Below, piece after piece: positions 32,482-42,524 of a DNA stretch of 64,000 nt. The notes beneath the pieces are model-generated. The model was not told the origin of the DNA, did not search any database, and worked only from the letters and a program-made list of their open reading frames with translations. Position numbers and translations under genes: made by a program. Location of the stretch: NCBI RefSeq assembly GCF_002102265.1, contig NZ_LQPG01000039.1:62001-126000 (forward strand). Reading direction: 5' to 3'. Each line of letters starts with the position of its first letter. Position 1 is the stretch's first letter. The DNA comes from Mycolicibacter longobardus. GTDB taxonomy: Bacteria > Actinomycetota > Actinomycetes > Mycobacteriales > Mycobacteriaceae.

Positions 32482-33819
32482 ATGAATCCCCCGGAGGTGC
32501 AAGGACTCGGCCGTTTGCCTGCGCTTGGGCATGCCCTGCCCTTGCTGCGGGATCCACTGGGCCTGCTCCGTGCCGCCTACCAACAGGCCGGCCCGGTGTT
32601 CGCGCTGCATGCCCCGGGGCGCGACTTCGTCGTTCTCGCCGGTGCCGAGGCGAACCGATTCGCCCAAAAGGAAGGCAAGAGTGCGCTCATCAGCGGCCCG
32701 TTCTGGAACCGACTTCTGAAAGAGCATCAGGCCGTGCACCAGATCGTCGCCCTGGACGGGCCGGAGCACCAGGCACAGCGACGGCTCTACGGCGACGTGC
32801 TGTCCCGCAAGGCCGTCGGCGAGTACCAGCAGACCGCCGACGTGCGGATCCGGGAGACCCTCGATTCCGCCGTGGGCGGTGCTCCAGTCGAAATCAACTC
32901 CACCACACGACTTCTGGTGACCCGGCTGGTCCACCATGTGACCACCGGCGCTGCCGAGGCGGTGGAAGAACCCGTGGCCAGGGCCATGATCGAGACCTTC
33001 CGCTGGCAGTCGAACGCCCTGCTACTCGGGAAGTGGCCGAGTGCTGCGCTGCGGCTTCCCGCCTACAAGCGGAGCAAGCAGGTCTGGGACGCGTTCCTGT
33101 CCGACCTGACCGCCCGGGAGATCGACGGTGATACACCCGCGACGGACGGCTGGTTCGCCCGTGTCCGCACTGGGAGGCAGCAACTTCCCGAATCGTTCGG
33201 CGCCGCAGATACCCGCACGGCAGCCGCGCTACCCTTCATCGCCGGCGTGGACACGGTGGGCGCGACCCTTGGTTTCGCGCTCTACGAACTGCACCGCCGC
33301 CCCGAACTTCTTGCCCTGGTCCGGGCCGAAGTGGACGAATGCTACACGGCCGCAGGCGGTTCACCAGATGTAACCGCCCTGCGGGCATGTCCGAACCTGT
33401 CCGGCCTCATCCACGAGTGTCTGCGGCTCTACCCCGCCGCGTTCGCGATGTATCGCACCGCTGTCGACGATTTCGACTTCGCCGGCTGCCGCATCCGTCG
33501 CGGGCAGGACGTCTTGCTGTACACCACGGCCGACCATTTCGACGCCGAGAAGTTCCCCTCTCCCATGCGCTTGGACGTAGGACGGCTGGAACGTAGTGAG
33601 TACAAGGGGCGCTCCTTCGCCCCGTACGGCGCCGGTCCGCACATCTGCCTGGGTGCCAGCATGGGCGATGCCCTGCTCCATACGGCGGTGGCATCCATCG
33701 TCCACCACTTCCAGATCCGCCTCGTGGACGCCGAGAGGCCGCCGCGGATCGTCTACGACCCATCCCTGACGATCAGCCACCGGCACCGCATGCACGTGCT
33801 GTCCGCCCGGGACGCATGA
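32482..33819 (+). CDS. cytochrome P450
   Basis: 445 aa from ATG 32482 (GTG 32479 also possible). I-helix AGVDTVG (254-260) has the usual Asp-Thr, ExxR is E312-R315 and the heme loop FAPYGAGPHICLG carries the thiolate Cys389. No membrane anchor, so soluble bacterial class. The first gene of a P450-yrbE-mce operon (ATGA overlap with yrbEA), suggesting it hydroxylates the imported lipid. Confidence 0.93.
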   Translation: MNPPEVQGLGRLPALGHALPLLRDPLGLLRAAYQQAGPVFALHAPGRDFVVLAGAEANRFAQKEGKSALISGPFWNRLLKEHQAVHQIVALDGPEHQAQRRLYGDVLSRKAVGEYQQTADVRIRETLDSAVGGAPVEINSTTRLLVTRLVHHVTTGAAEAVEEPVARAMIETFRWQSNALLLGKWPSAALRLPAYKRSKQVWDAFLSDLTAREIDGDTPATDGWFARVRTGRQQLPESFGAADTRTAAALPFIAGVDTVGATLGFALYELHRRPELLALVRAEVDECYTAAGGSPDVTALRACPNLSGLIHECLRLYPAAFAMYRTAVDDFDFAGCRIRRGQDVLLYTTADHFDAEKFPSPMRLDVGRLERSEYKGRSFAPYGAGPHICLGASMGDALLHTAVASIVHHFQIRLVDAERPPRIVYDPSLTISHRHRMHVLSARDA

Positions 33820-34670
33820 TGCCGGCTATCGGGCTGTTGAGTCCCAGCCGGGGAGCAGTGGCCGTCGATGCCGCACGGTCGTATCTGCGTGCGCATCCGG
33901 TCGCTGCCATCGAGACGGTGGGAAGCCAGGCGGTGCTGGGGGTGCGCTGTCTGCAATACCTCGTCGTCGACGTCCTCGCCAGGCGCTTTCCGGCCAAGGA
34001 GTTCGTCCGCCAGGGTGCGTTCATGGCCGGAAGTGCTGTGCTGCCAACACTGTTGGTCGCGATCCCGATCGCGGTCACGCTGTCCATCCAGTTCGCGTTG
34101 TTGGCCGGGCAGGTGGGCGCTACCTCACTGGCCGGTGCGGCCAGCGGACTGGCGGTGGTGCGCCAGGGGGCCTCGTTGGTGGCAGCGGTGTTGATGGCAT
34201 CGGCCGTCGGATCCGCGATCTGCGCTGACCTGGGATCGCGGACCATGCGCGAAGAGATCGACGCGCTGGAAGTGATGGGGGTGTCGCCGATTCGTCGATT
34301 GGTGGTCCCACGGGCGGCGGCGGCGATGCTCGTGGGCGTCGGCCTCACCGGAATCACCTGCCTGGTGGGGTTTTTGGCGAGTTACCTGTTCAACATCTAC
34401 TTCCAGCATGGGGCGCCGGGCAGTTTCGTGGCCACTTTCTCATCGTTCGCCACATCCGGCGATCTGCTGATCGCGTTACTGAAGGCTGTGCTGTTCGGGC
34501 TGATCGTGGCGGTCGTCGCCTGTGACAAGGGACTGCGCACCACCGGCGGCCCTGCGGGGGTGGCCAACTCGGTGAACGCGGCGGTGGTGGAGTCGATTCT
34601 GGTGTTGATGGTCATCAACGTCGCGATCAGCCAGGCGTATGTGCTCCTGGTACCACGGCACGGGTTGTGA
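33816..34670 (+). CDS. yrbEA: MlaE-type permease YrbEA
   Basis: 284 aa, several membrane helices, and EEIDALEVMGVSPIRRLVVPR, the conserved cytoplasmic loop of MlaE/YrbE permeases that contacts the ATPase. With YrbEB it forms the membrane pore of an Mce ABC importer. The start overlaps the P450 stop. Confidence 0.93.
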   Translation: MMPAIGLLSPSRGAVAVDAARSYLRAHPVAAIETVGSQAVLGVRCLQYLVVDVLARRFPAKEFVRQGAFMAGSAVLPTLLVAIPIAVTLSIQFALLAGQVGATSLAGAASGLAVVRQGASLVAAVLMASAVGSAICADLGSRTMREEIDALEVMGVSPIRRLVVPRAAAAMLVGVGLTGITCLVGFLASYLFNIYFQHGAPGSFVATFSSFATSGDLLIALLKAVLFGLIVAVVACDKGLRTTGGPAGVANSVNAAVVESILVLMVINVAISQAYVLLVPRHGL

Positions 34671-34697
34671 CCTGATGGGCACACAGGGCGTCTCGGC

Positions 34698-35555
34698 ATG
34701 GCGCTAGCAACCTACCGGCCGCCCGGTGCGCAGGTGCTGCTCACGGCGGCAGGCACCGTCGCGCAGAGCATGCGCAGGCTCGGCCACATGCTGTCCTACT
34801 TCATCGAGGCCATCGCATCGATCCCGGTGGCGCTGCGCCACTACCGGCATGAGTTCTTCCGGCTGCTCTCGGATGTGACGTGGGGTAACGGATCCTTGGT
34901 TGCCGGCGGCGGAACAGCCGGAGTCGCCGCGGTTCTCGGTATCACCGCCGGGGCGTTGATCGGGATCGAAGGGTACAACCTGCTGGATCTGTTGGGCTTG
35001 GGTCCGGCGACGGGATTCGTCTCCTCGTTGGTGTCCACCCGCGAACTGGCTCCGATGATGGCCGCGCTGGCGTTCGCCATGCAGGCAGGTTGCCGATTCA
35101 CCGCACAACTCGGGGCGATGCGGATCAACGAGGAGATCGACGCGCTGGACTCGCTGGCCATCCGGCCGATTCCCTACCTGGTGACCACAAGGCTGCTGGC
35201 ATCGGCGGTGGCGGTGGTACCGCTGTACATCATGTGTCTGGGTATGAGCTATGTGTCGGCCCAGGTCGTGGTCCGGTTCTCCGGCGGTGGCTCCTCCGGG
35301 GCGTACCTTCATTACTTCTCAATGATGTTGAGCCCCAACGACGTGGTGCTCTCGGTGCTCAAGGCGGTCGTCTTCGTGTGGATTGCCGCGGCCATCCAAT
35401 GTTACTTCGGGTTCTTCGCGAGGGGTGGACCCGAAGGTGTCGGGGTGGCCGCCGGTCATGCCATGCGATCGGCCATCACCGTCGTCGTCACCTTGAACAT
35501 GCTGTTGACCATGGCGCTGTGGGGGATAGACGCCGGGGCGAGGTTCGGCGGTTAG
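34698..35555 (+). CDS. yrbEB: MlaE-type permease YrbEB
   Basis: 285 aa. Same fold as YrbEA; the loop reads RINEEIDALDSLAIRPIPYL. The gap to yrbEA is 27 bp, the only sizeable spacer in the operon, and the start lacks a strong ribosome site. The ATPase (Mkl/MceG) is not in this window, as usual. Confidence 0.93.
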   Translation: MALATYRPPGAQVLLTAAGTVAQSMRRLGHMLSYFIEAIASIPVALRHYRHEFFRLLSDVTWGNGSLVAGGGTAGVAAVLGITAGALIGIEGYNLLDLLGLGPATGFVSSLVSTRELAPMMAALAFAMQAGCRFTAQLGAMRINEEIDALDSLAIRPIPYLVTTRLLASAVAVVPLYIMCLGMSYVSAQVVVRFSGGGSSGAYLHYFSMMLSPNDVVLSVLKAVVFVWIAAAIQCYFGFFARGGPEGVGVAAGHAMRSAITVVVTLNMLLTMALWGIDAGARFGG

Positions 35556-35557
35556 GT

Positions 35558-36970
35558 ATGGCGAATTCGTTCGATGTCAGTGGACGCGGCTGGTCCGACC
35601 GCCAACTGTTGCTCGGCGGTGCGATCGTGCTTGTCGTCATCGCGCTCGTCACCGGTGTACTGCTGGCCAAGTCGCAGGGACGACTTGACCAGCGGGTCCG
35701 GGTGCGCGCCGAAATGGTCAACGTCGGCGATGGCCTGCCGGAACGGGCCGACGTGAAGTTCCGCGGGCTGCTGGTCGGCGCGGTCAACAGGGTGGAACCG
35801 GCCCAGGACGGTCAACCCAACATCGTGCACATCGACCTCAAACCCGAAGCAGCGCTGGGGATACCAAACACCGTCACCGCGCGGGTAGTACCGAGCAATG
35901 TGTTCGCAGTCTCGTCGGTTCAGCTTGTCGACCATGGTTACGGCGAACACCTGCACGACGGCGCGGTCCTCGCCGAGGACGCCGAACTACCGACGGTGTT
36001 GTTCCAGAACACCACCGATCGGCTGCGCCAGATCCTGGCGGCGACCGAACGCTCCGACACCGACCCGCCCGTGGGGATCATGAGATTGGCTGCCCAGGCC
36101 ACCGACGGACGCGGCGACGAACTGCTGCGCTCGGGGGCGCGCCTACAGCGCATCCTCACCGAGTTGAACCAACTCGTATCGGCCGACCCACACGGGCCGT
36201 CCACCGTTACGGCGCTCAACGAAATGACGCGCGCACTCAATTCCACTGCCCCGGGCCTGCTGGACTCGTTGGAGCAAGCCGTCGTTCCGCTGCGGACGGT
36301 CGCCGAGCAGGAGGCGCAACTGGACAGTCTGCTGTCGGCGGGACTACGAACCTCCGGAACCGTGTCGACGGCGATCAACAACCACATCGACCGACTGATC
36401 GGTATCACCACCCATCTCGAACCGGTGATCGGCGTATTGGCTATGAACCAGGACCAGTTCGTGCCCATCGCGACCCGAATACGCCGACTGTCCGACGCCG
36501 TGCTGACCCAGGGGTGGAATTCTGAACGTCAACTGTTCGCGATCAAGGTGATCGTGTCCTTCACGCCGGTATGGACGTACCTGCGTGCCGACTGTCCGCG
36601 CTTCGGGCCACTCAAGGGGCCCAGTTGCCAATCCGCCCCCGATGTACCCGCCCGTTACGCCCTGCCGGACAAGCTGCTGCCGGAAAGCTACCGACCACCG
36701 CCGGATCTGGCGCCGCCGCCGGACGCGGTGCTGCCGGCACCGGACCTGATCGCCGACCCCGACGCCCCCGCGCCGTCGCCCGCCGGGGTTGTCGCACCGG
36801 CCTCCTACGGCGGCAACGTCGGCCCGGTGGGCAGTCCCGGTGAGCGCGACGCACTTTCGGCGATCCTCGGCGGGCAGGTCAGCCCGGCCCAGCAACTGCT
36901 GCTCGGGCCGGTGGCGCGCGGAACCCAGGTGAGTGTCAGTCCGGATCCGGATGCGGCGGGTGGGTCTTGA
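35558..36970 (+). CDS. mceA: MCE-family protein MceA
   Basis: 470 aa. N-terminal membrane anchor (RQLLLGGAIVLVVIALVTGV) and MCE domain about residues 40-120 (VRAEMVNVGDGLPERADVKF), then helices and a Pro-rich tail (PDLAPPPDAVLPAPD). MceA-F assemble into a hexameric tube moving lipids from the outer layers to YrbE. Overlaps mceB by 4 bp. Confidence 0.92.
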   Translation: MANSFDVSGRGWSDRQLLLGGAIVLVVIALVTGVLLAKSQGRLDQRVRVRAEMVNVGDGLPERADVKFRGLLVGAVNRVEPAQDGQPNIVHIDLKPEAALGIPNTVTARVVPSNVFAVSSVQLVDHGYGEHLHDGAVLAEDAELPTVLFQNTTDRLRQILAATERSDTDPPVGIMRLAAQATDGRGDELLRSGARLQRILTELNQLVSADPHGPSTVTALNEMTRALNSTAPGLLDSLEQAVVPLRTVAEQEAQLDSLLSAGLRTSGTVSTAINNHIDRLIGITTHLEPVIGVLAMNQDQFVPIATRIRRLSDAVLTQGWNSERQLFAIKVIVSFTPVWTYLRADCPRFGPLKGPSCQSAPDVPARYALPDKLLPESYRPPPDLAPPPDAVLPAPDLIADPDAPAPSPAGVVAPASYGGNVGPVGSPGERDALSAILGGQVSPAQQLLLGPVARGTQVSVSPDPDAAGGS

Positions 36971-38019
36971 GATCCCGATCCGCCGGTATCGGCTTCGCGT
37001 TGTTCCTGGTGGTGGCGGCCGTGGCGACCACTCTGGTGTACGGCACGCTGAGCCGGGACACCACCGGACGCACCGATGAGTACTCGGCCATGTTCACCGA
37101 CGCAACCGGTTTGCGCGAAGGAGACGACGTGCGCACCGCCGGGGTGCGGGTGGGCCGGGTCGAATCGGTTTCCCTCGCCGGGAGCCTCGCGAAGGTGACC
37201 TTCCGCATCCACAGCGACCAGGTGATCTACGGGAACACCGTGGCCTCGGTGCGGTATCAGAACATCGTGGGTCAGCGATATCTGGGGCTGTCCCGGGGCC
37301 GGATCGGCGACCCCGCCCGGCGGCTGTCCCCGGGTGCTGAACTGCCGGTGGACCACACCGAACCGTCGTTCGACGTCGGAGCCCTGCTGAACGGATTCGA
37401 ACCACTGTTCACCCTGCTCGACCCCGCGGAAGCCGACAAACTGTCGAAGGCCCTGCTGGACGCCTTTCAGGGCGATTCGGCCGCCATCGCCCATTTTGTC
37501 TCCCAGAGCACCGAACTCACCGCCGCCTTCGCCGGCCGCGACCAGATGCTCGGTGACCTCATCGACGGCCTCAACTCCGTCGCGACGGATCTGGCACGCC
37601 AAGACGACAACCTCAACAGCGTCATCGACAACGCACGCCGGGTGGTGACCGAGCTGAACCAGCGTCGCGACACCGTGGTCTCGTCGGTCGGCGCGCTGCG
37701 ACACGTTTCCGAACGCCTCGCGGCCATCGGCGACAACACCTACCCGCAGTTCAGCGAGATGGTGCACCGGGAACCGGGATTCGCCGCACACATGGTCGAG
37801 AACCACGACCAGATAGCGTTTCTGGGTTCGAATCTGCCGCTGCTGCTCAAGGGTCTGGCGCGGGTGTCGCAGGACGGCAGCTACGGCAACGCCTACGCGT
37901 GCAGCCTCAACCTCATGGGCTTCTTCCCCGGACTCAACGATCTGGTGCCCGCGATCGTGCGACGTGCCTCACCGGGCGACGACGTGAAGAACTCACAGAA
38001 ATGCAGACCGGCCGAATGA
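36967..38019 (+). CDS. mceB: MCE-family protein MceB
   Basis: 350 aa from TTG 36967 overlapping the mceA stop (TTGA). Anchor GIGFALFLVVAAVATTLVYG, then an MCE domain (YSAMFTDATGLREGDDVRTA) and an extended helical region with Cys near the C-terminus (YACSLNLMGFFPG). Confidence 0.92.
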   Translation: MRSRSAGIGFALFLVVAAVATTLVYGTLSRDTTGRTDEYSAMFTDATGLREGDDVRTAGVRVGRVESVSLAGSLAKVTFRIHSDQVIYGNTVASVRYQNIVGQRYLGLSRGRIGDPARRLSPGAELPVDHTEPSFDVGALLNGFEPLFTLLDPAEADKLSKALLDAFQGDSAAIAHFVSQSTELTAAFAGRDQMLGDLIDGLNSVATDLARQDDNLNSVIDNARRVVTELNQRRDTVVSSVGALRHVSERLAAIGDNTYPQFSEMVHREPGFAAHMVENHDQIAFLGSNLPLLLKGLARVSQDGSYGNAYACSLNLMGFFPGLNDLVPAIVRRASPGDDVKNSQKCRPAE

Positions 38020-39074
38020 GATTCAAGCAACGAATGTCCGCAACGATCCGAACGGTGCGCGATCGCCCGCTGGAGTCCTACCCTCCGCTGTGGGTCGGTG
38101 TGATTGCGCTGTCGCTGGTGGTGGTGCTGCTGGCCGGGCTGCTGATCGGCCGATCCGCCGGGGCCGGCTACACGCACTATCAGGCCGATTTCCTGCAGGC
38201 CGCTCAATTGCGGGCTGGTGACAATGTGACGGTGGCGGGCGTGAGCGTGGGTGAAGTCCAACGGGTGAGTCTGGCCGGGACCAAGGTCGTCGTGGACCTG
38301 CGGGTACGAAGCGATGTCCCGCTGGGCAGCCAGACGCGGGCTGCGATCAAGTTGACGACGTTGTTGGGTTCGCGCTACCTCGAACTGCGGCCGGCCGGGC
38401 CGAATCGCCTCCAGAACAACCGGATTGGGATGTCCTACACCGAGGTTCCCTACGATCTGCAGGCGTTGCTGGCCGACGCGACCACCACCGTCGAAACTCT
38501 GGACACCGCGCAGATGGCCAGCGCGATGGGCGTTCTCGCCAACCAACTCGACGGGTTGCCGGCCGCACTGCCCCCGGCGATGACCAATCTGCGCACGCTG
38601 TCCGAGATCATCGCCGACCGCCGTGATCAGATCGGCGCCCTGCTGGAAGCAACGCAGACCATCACCAGCACCCTGCAGCGCCAGCAGGCCGGCCTCGGTC
38701 AACTGGTGTACCAGGGGCGGGACCTGCTGGGCGAGTTCGTTTCTCGCAGGGCGGCTTTCAGCCAGATGATGGCCGCACTGACCCGGATCGTCGACCTGCT
38801 CAGCCGCGCTGTCGGGCCGGACCGCGCAGCGTTCGAGGAGATGCTGGTCAGCATGCGTGACCTGACCGCGATGATCAGCGAACACGACGACCTGTTCCGC
38901 AACCTGCTGCAGGCACTTCCGCTCCCGATCCGAAACATCACGAACGCGACCGGCTACTCACCGTCGCTCGAGTTCAATCTCACCAACGGACTGCTCGTCG
39001 ACGACTGGATGTGCGCGATCAGCGGCCGGGCCAAGCAATTCCACATGATCGAATACTTCAAGGATTGCGCATGA
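38016..39074 (+). CDS. mceC: MCE-family protein MceC
   Basis: 352 aa, ATGA overlap. Membrane anchor LWVGVIALSLVVVLLAGLLI, MCE domain (YQADFLQAAQLRAGDNVTVA), long helices, and a conserved C-terminal LTNGLLVDDWMCAISGRAKQ. Coupled to mceD by ATGA. Confidence 0.92.
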   Translation: MRFKQRMSATIRTVRDRPLESYPPLWVGVIALSLVVVLLAGLLIGRSAGAGYTHYQADFLQAAQLRAGDNVTVAGVSVGEVQRVSLAGTKVVVDLRVRSDVPLGSQTRAAIKLTTLLGSRYLELRPAGPNRLQNNRIGMSYTEVPYDLQALLADATTTVETLDTAQMASAMGVLANQLDGLPAALPPAMTNLRTLSEIIADRRDQIGALLEATQTITSTLQRQQAGLGQLVYQGRDLLGEFVSRRAAFSQMMAALTRIVDLLSRAVGPDRAAFEEMLVSMRDLTAMISEHDDLFRNLLQALPLPIRNITNATGYSPSLEFNLTNGLLVDDWMCAISGRAKQFHMIEYFKDCA

Positions 39075-40171
39075 GGAAGATCTTCATGGCCGGCCTCGCG
39101 ATACTGCTCATGCTGGCGGGATTCGGCTACCTCGTCGTCTCCAGATCCACGGGCGAGCGCGGTCCGATCACCGTCACGGCACTGTTCGACGAGGCCTCCG
39201 GCCTCTACGAAGGCAACGCCGTCGAAATCCTCGGCATCCAGGTCGGTTCGGTCACCCGTGTCACACCGAAGGACATGTACGTCGAAGTCGAACTCAGCAT
39301 CGACCGCGATGTCCAGGTGCCCGCGGATGTGATGGCGGCGACGATCTCGACGTCGGTGCTGACCGACCGCCGGGTTGCCCTGTCGCCGCCCTACACCGAG
39401 GGTCCGACGCTGCAGAACCACGATCTGATTCCACCGGACCGGACCCGAACACCGGTCGGTTTCGACCGGGTGCTGGCCATGATCGACCGGCTTGCCTCGG
39501 ACATGGGTGGCGACGGCCAAGGTGGCGGGCCGCTGGCAGAATTGGTCAACGCCGGGGCCTCGGCAGCGGCCGGCAACGGCGAGAACATCAAGTCCGCCCT
39601 CGGGGAGTTGTCGAAGGCCTTGCGGATGACATCCGACGGCGCGGACACCAACGACGACCTCAGCACGATCATCACCGGGCTGCACTCGCTGACGAAAGCC
39701 ATGTCGGACAACGATGCAACGGTGCGGCAGTTCGGGTCGATGGTACGTGCCACCAGTGAGATCCTCGCCGCCGAACGGTTCGGCACCGGGACCACCGGAA
39801 GGAAAATGAACGAGGTGCTCGAGCAGGCCGCCGCACTGCTGGAGGACAACGAGGACACCATCAAGGGACTGCTGCAGAACGGTGCCGCGGTGACGAAGTC
39901 CGTGAACGACAATCAGCGCGAACTAGCCGAGACGTTCGACGTGCTGCCGCTGATGATCGACAACGTCGACAATGCGATCGACCCGCACACCGGGACACTG
40001 CGGGTGCATGCCCTGGTCGACAAGATCCTGTTCGACAGCCAGTTCGCCAAGGAACTGTGCAACATGATGGGTTTGCGCCAACTGGGCTGCAGTACCGGAA
40101 CATTGCAGGACTACGGGCCGGATTTCGGCCTGAGCTTCATGCTCGATTCGATGACGCGGATGGGCCAATGA
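39071..40171 (+). CDS. mceD: MCE-family protein MceD
   Basis: 366 aa. Anchor FMAGLAILLMLAGFGYLVV and MCE domain (TALFDEASGLYEGNAVEILG, then VPADVMAATI); the C-terminal half is Gly/Asn-rich helical. Overlaps its neighbours by 4 bp. Confidence 0.92.
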   Translation: MRKIFMAGLAILLMLAGFGYLVVSRSTGERGPITVTALFDEASGLYEGNAVEILGIQVGSVTRVTPKDMYVEVELSIDRDVQVPADVMAATISTSVLTDRRVALSPPYTEGPTLQNHDLIPPDRTRTPVGFDRVLAMIDRLASDMGGDGQGGGPLAELVNAGASAAAGNGENIKSALGELSKALRMTSDGADTNDDLSTIITGLHSLTKAMSDNDATVRQFGSMVRATSEILAAERFGTGTTGRKMNEVLEQAAALLEDNEDTIKGLLQNGAAVTKSVNDNQRELAETFDVLPLMIDNVDNAIDPHTGTLRVHALVDKILFDSQFAKELCNMMGLRQLGCSTGTLQDYGPDFGLSFMLDSMTRMGQ

Positions 40172-41277
40172 CGCCGGATCGGAGACCCGCGGCGCAGGTA
40201 CGGCGCATCGCCGCGGCGGCAGCGGTTGCGCTGGTTCTCGCCGGATGCGCCGCACCGGGCCTGGACAAACTGCCGCTGCCGGCTCCCACGTTGGGTGCCG
40301 ATTCGTACACGCTCACCGCGACCTTCGCCGATGCGCTGAATCTGCCCGCCAAGGCCAAGGTGCGGTTGTCCGGCGCTGACATCGGCGAGGTCCAGTCCAT
40401 GGCGGCCGTTGACTACACGGCAGTCGTCACCCTGCGTATCCGCGACGGCGTCCGGCTGCCGATCGGGTCGACCGCCGAGTTGCGCACCGCCACGCCGCTC
40501 GGCGATGTGTTCGTCGCGGTGAAACCACCGGTGACCCCGCGCGACGGCTACCTCGCCGACGGCGAGCGACTGGGATTGCCGTCCACCGCGTCGGCCGCCA
40601 CCGTCGAAGGTGTCCTGACCTCGGCGGCGGTACTGGTCAACGGCGGCGTGGTTCGCGACCTGTCCAAACTCGTCAACGGACTCGGAAAGAGCGCCGGTGA
40701 CCACGGCGAGGTGTTCGGCGATCTGATCGACCAATCGAACCGCTTGCTGGGCACGCTCGCCGGGCGGTCCGCGCAGATCCAGTCCACCCTGGAGGCCACG
40801 TCGCGCCTCATCGACACCCTGAACAGTCGCCAGGACACCATCGACGACCTGCTCGACGCCTCCGCACCCGCGCTGGGTGCTCTGGACACCACCCAGCTGG
40901 CCGACCTGGCCGACTCGCTGGGCGGCATCGCCGCGCAGGTGTCGAAGTTCCCCTCGATTCAGGGCACCGACACGCGCAGCACCATCGCCGACCTCAACGC
41001 CATCTCCCGTGCCTTCAACGACGTTGCGCTGCACCCGGACACGAGCCTGGCCGCGCTGAATCGGCTACTTCCCGTAATCACCAGAGCCACGTCGGGAACC
41101 TCAATCGGTGTCGATGTCACGATCTCCAAGCTGGCGCTCGGTAACTGGCCCGACATCGGCTATCCCGGCGACCCGGCGTTCCACGGCCCGAAGCGGGCCG
41201 ACTGGAACTATCTGGTCGGCAGCCTGAAGTACGTTCTCTTCCGACTGCAGGAACGCGTCGTGGGGCAGGGCCCATGA
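40168..41277 (+). CDS. mceE: MCE-family lipoprotein MceE
   Basis: 369 aa. Unlike its neighbours it has a lipobox: AAVALVLAGC (Cys27). MCE domain TATFADALNLPAKAKVRLS follows. The fifth Mce subunit is typically the lipoprotein (Lpr type), which matches its place in the operon. Confidence 0.93.
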   Translation: MTPDRRPAAQVRRIAAAAAVALVLAGCAAPGLDKLPLPAPTLGADSYTLTATFADALNLPAKAKVRLSGADIGEVQSMAAVDYTAVVTLRIRDGVRLPIGSTAELRTATPLGDVFVAVKPPVTPRDGYLADGERLGLPSTASAATVEGVLTSAAVLVNGGVVRDLSKLVNGLGKSAGDHGEVFGDLIDQSNRLLGTLAGRSAQIQSTLEATSRLIDTLNSRQDTIDDLLDASAPALGALDTTQLADLADSLGGIAAQVSKFPSIQGTDTRSTIADLNAISRAFNDVALHPDTSLAALNRLLPVITRATSGTSIGVDVTISKLALGNWPDIGYPGDPAFHGPKRADWNYLVGSLKYVLFRLQERVVGQGP

Positions 41278-42524
41278 CCGGCATCCGGACGAAGCTCTCG
41301 GTCCTGTCGCTGGTCGTAATCCTGGTGGCCGGTATAGCCTACCTGTACTTCGGAGCGTTGCGCATCAACCCAGCCAGCCGCACGTTCGAAGTGGTTGTGC
41401 CACTGGCAGAGTCGGGTGGCCTACTGCCCAACCAGGACGTCACCCTGCGCGGGGTGCCGATCGGTCGGGTCACGTCGTTGACTTTGGAGAACGGCGGCGT
41501 GACCGCGCGGGTGTCAATCGAACAGCGCGTGCACATCCCCGTCGACACCGCGGTTCGGGTGTCCGGTCTCTCGCCGGCCGGTGAGCAGTACCTCGACTTC
41601 CGGCCGCAGTCCAGCGGCCCACCCTTTCTGACCGACGGCGCCGTCATCGAACCCGGTCGAGCCACCACACCCGTCACCCTCGCCCAGGTGCTGGCCGACG
41701 CCGACGGTGCGCTGGCCCAATTGGATCCCGCGAAGCTGGCCGTCATCCGTCACGAACTCGGCGTCAGCGCGGAGGGCCCCGACAAGCTGGGGGCGATCCT
41801 CGACGGCGGAACGTTCCTGATCTCCACCCTCGACGGCGTGCTGCCTCAGACAGTGGACCTACTGAAAACGAGCCGCATGTCGTTCTCGACGCTGGTCGAC
41901 ACGAATCCCGGATTGGCGGCCACTGGTTCCCAGTTGGGCAGTGTGTTCGCCGGAATGCGGCAGATGGACGGCGGGTACCGCACCCTGCTGACGCAAACCC
42001 CCCGCACCCTCGGTGCCGTCGACAGCCTCTTCGCGAACAACTCCGAAACCATGATCCAGCTGCTGGGAAATCTGGCCACCGTCGCGCAACTGTCCTATGT
42101 CCGGGTGCCAGCGCTCAACGCGTTGTTCCCCGGGCCCGAGGTGCGGGGGTCGATGCTGGAGAACCTCACGACCATCTTCCATGAGCACGCGGCATGGGCG
42201 ATCGCCGACATCTACCCCCGATACACGTGCGACTACATGACACCCCGCGGGGTACCGTCGGCGGCCGACTATCCAGAGCCACGGCGAAACACGTTCTGCC
42301 CGAATGCGGACCCGTCGGTGCTGGTCCGGGGCGCGCGCAACGCGCCGCGTCCCGCCGGCGACGACACCGCGGGCCCGCCGCCCGGCGCCGACCTGAACCA
42401 GACGGCCGATCCCACGCCGCAGACACGATGGACCGCACCGACCCCCTACGGGGGACCTGTTTGGCCGATGCCAATTCCCGGTGACGCCCCGCCACCACCG
42501 GAACCGAGGCCACCATCACGATGA
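41274..42524 (+). CDS. mceF: MCE-family protein MceF
   Basis: 416 aa. Anchor LSVLSLVVILVAGIAYLYFG, MCE domain (FEVVVPLAESGGLLPNQDVT), and a long Pro-rich C-terminal tail (PMPIPGDAPPPPEPRPPSR). Coupled to the next gene by ATGA. Confidence 0.92.
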   Translation: MTGIRTKLSVLSLVVILVAGIAYLYFGALRINPASRTFEVVVPLAESGGLLPNQDVTLRGVPIGRVTSLTLENGGVTARVSIEQRVHIPVDTAVRVSGLSPAGEQYLDFRPQSSGPPFLTDGAVIEPGRATTPVTLAQVLADADGALAQLDPAKLAVIRHELGVSAEGPDKLGAILDGGTFLISTLDGVLPQTVDLLKTSRMSFSTLVDTNPGLAATGSQLGSVFAGMRQMDGGYRTLLTQTPRTLGAVDSLFANNSETMIQLLGNLATVAQLSYVRVPALNALFPGPEVRGSMLENLTTIFHEHAAWAIADIYPRYTCDYMTPRGVPSAADYPEPRRNTFCPNADPSVLVRGARNAPRPAGDDTAGPPPGADLNQTADPTPQTRWTAPTPYGGPVWPMPIPGDAPPPPEPRPPSR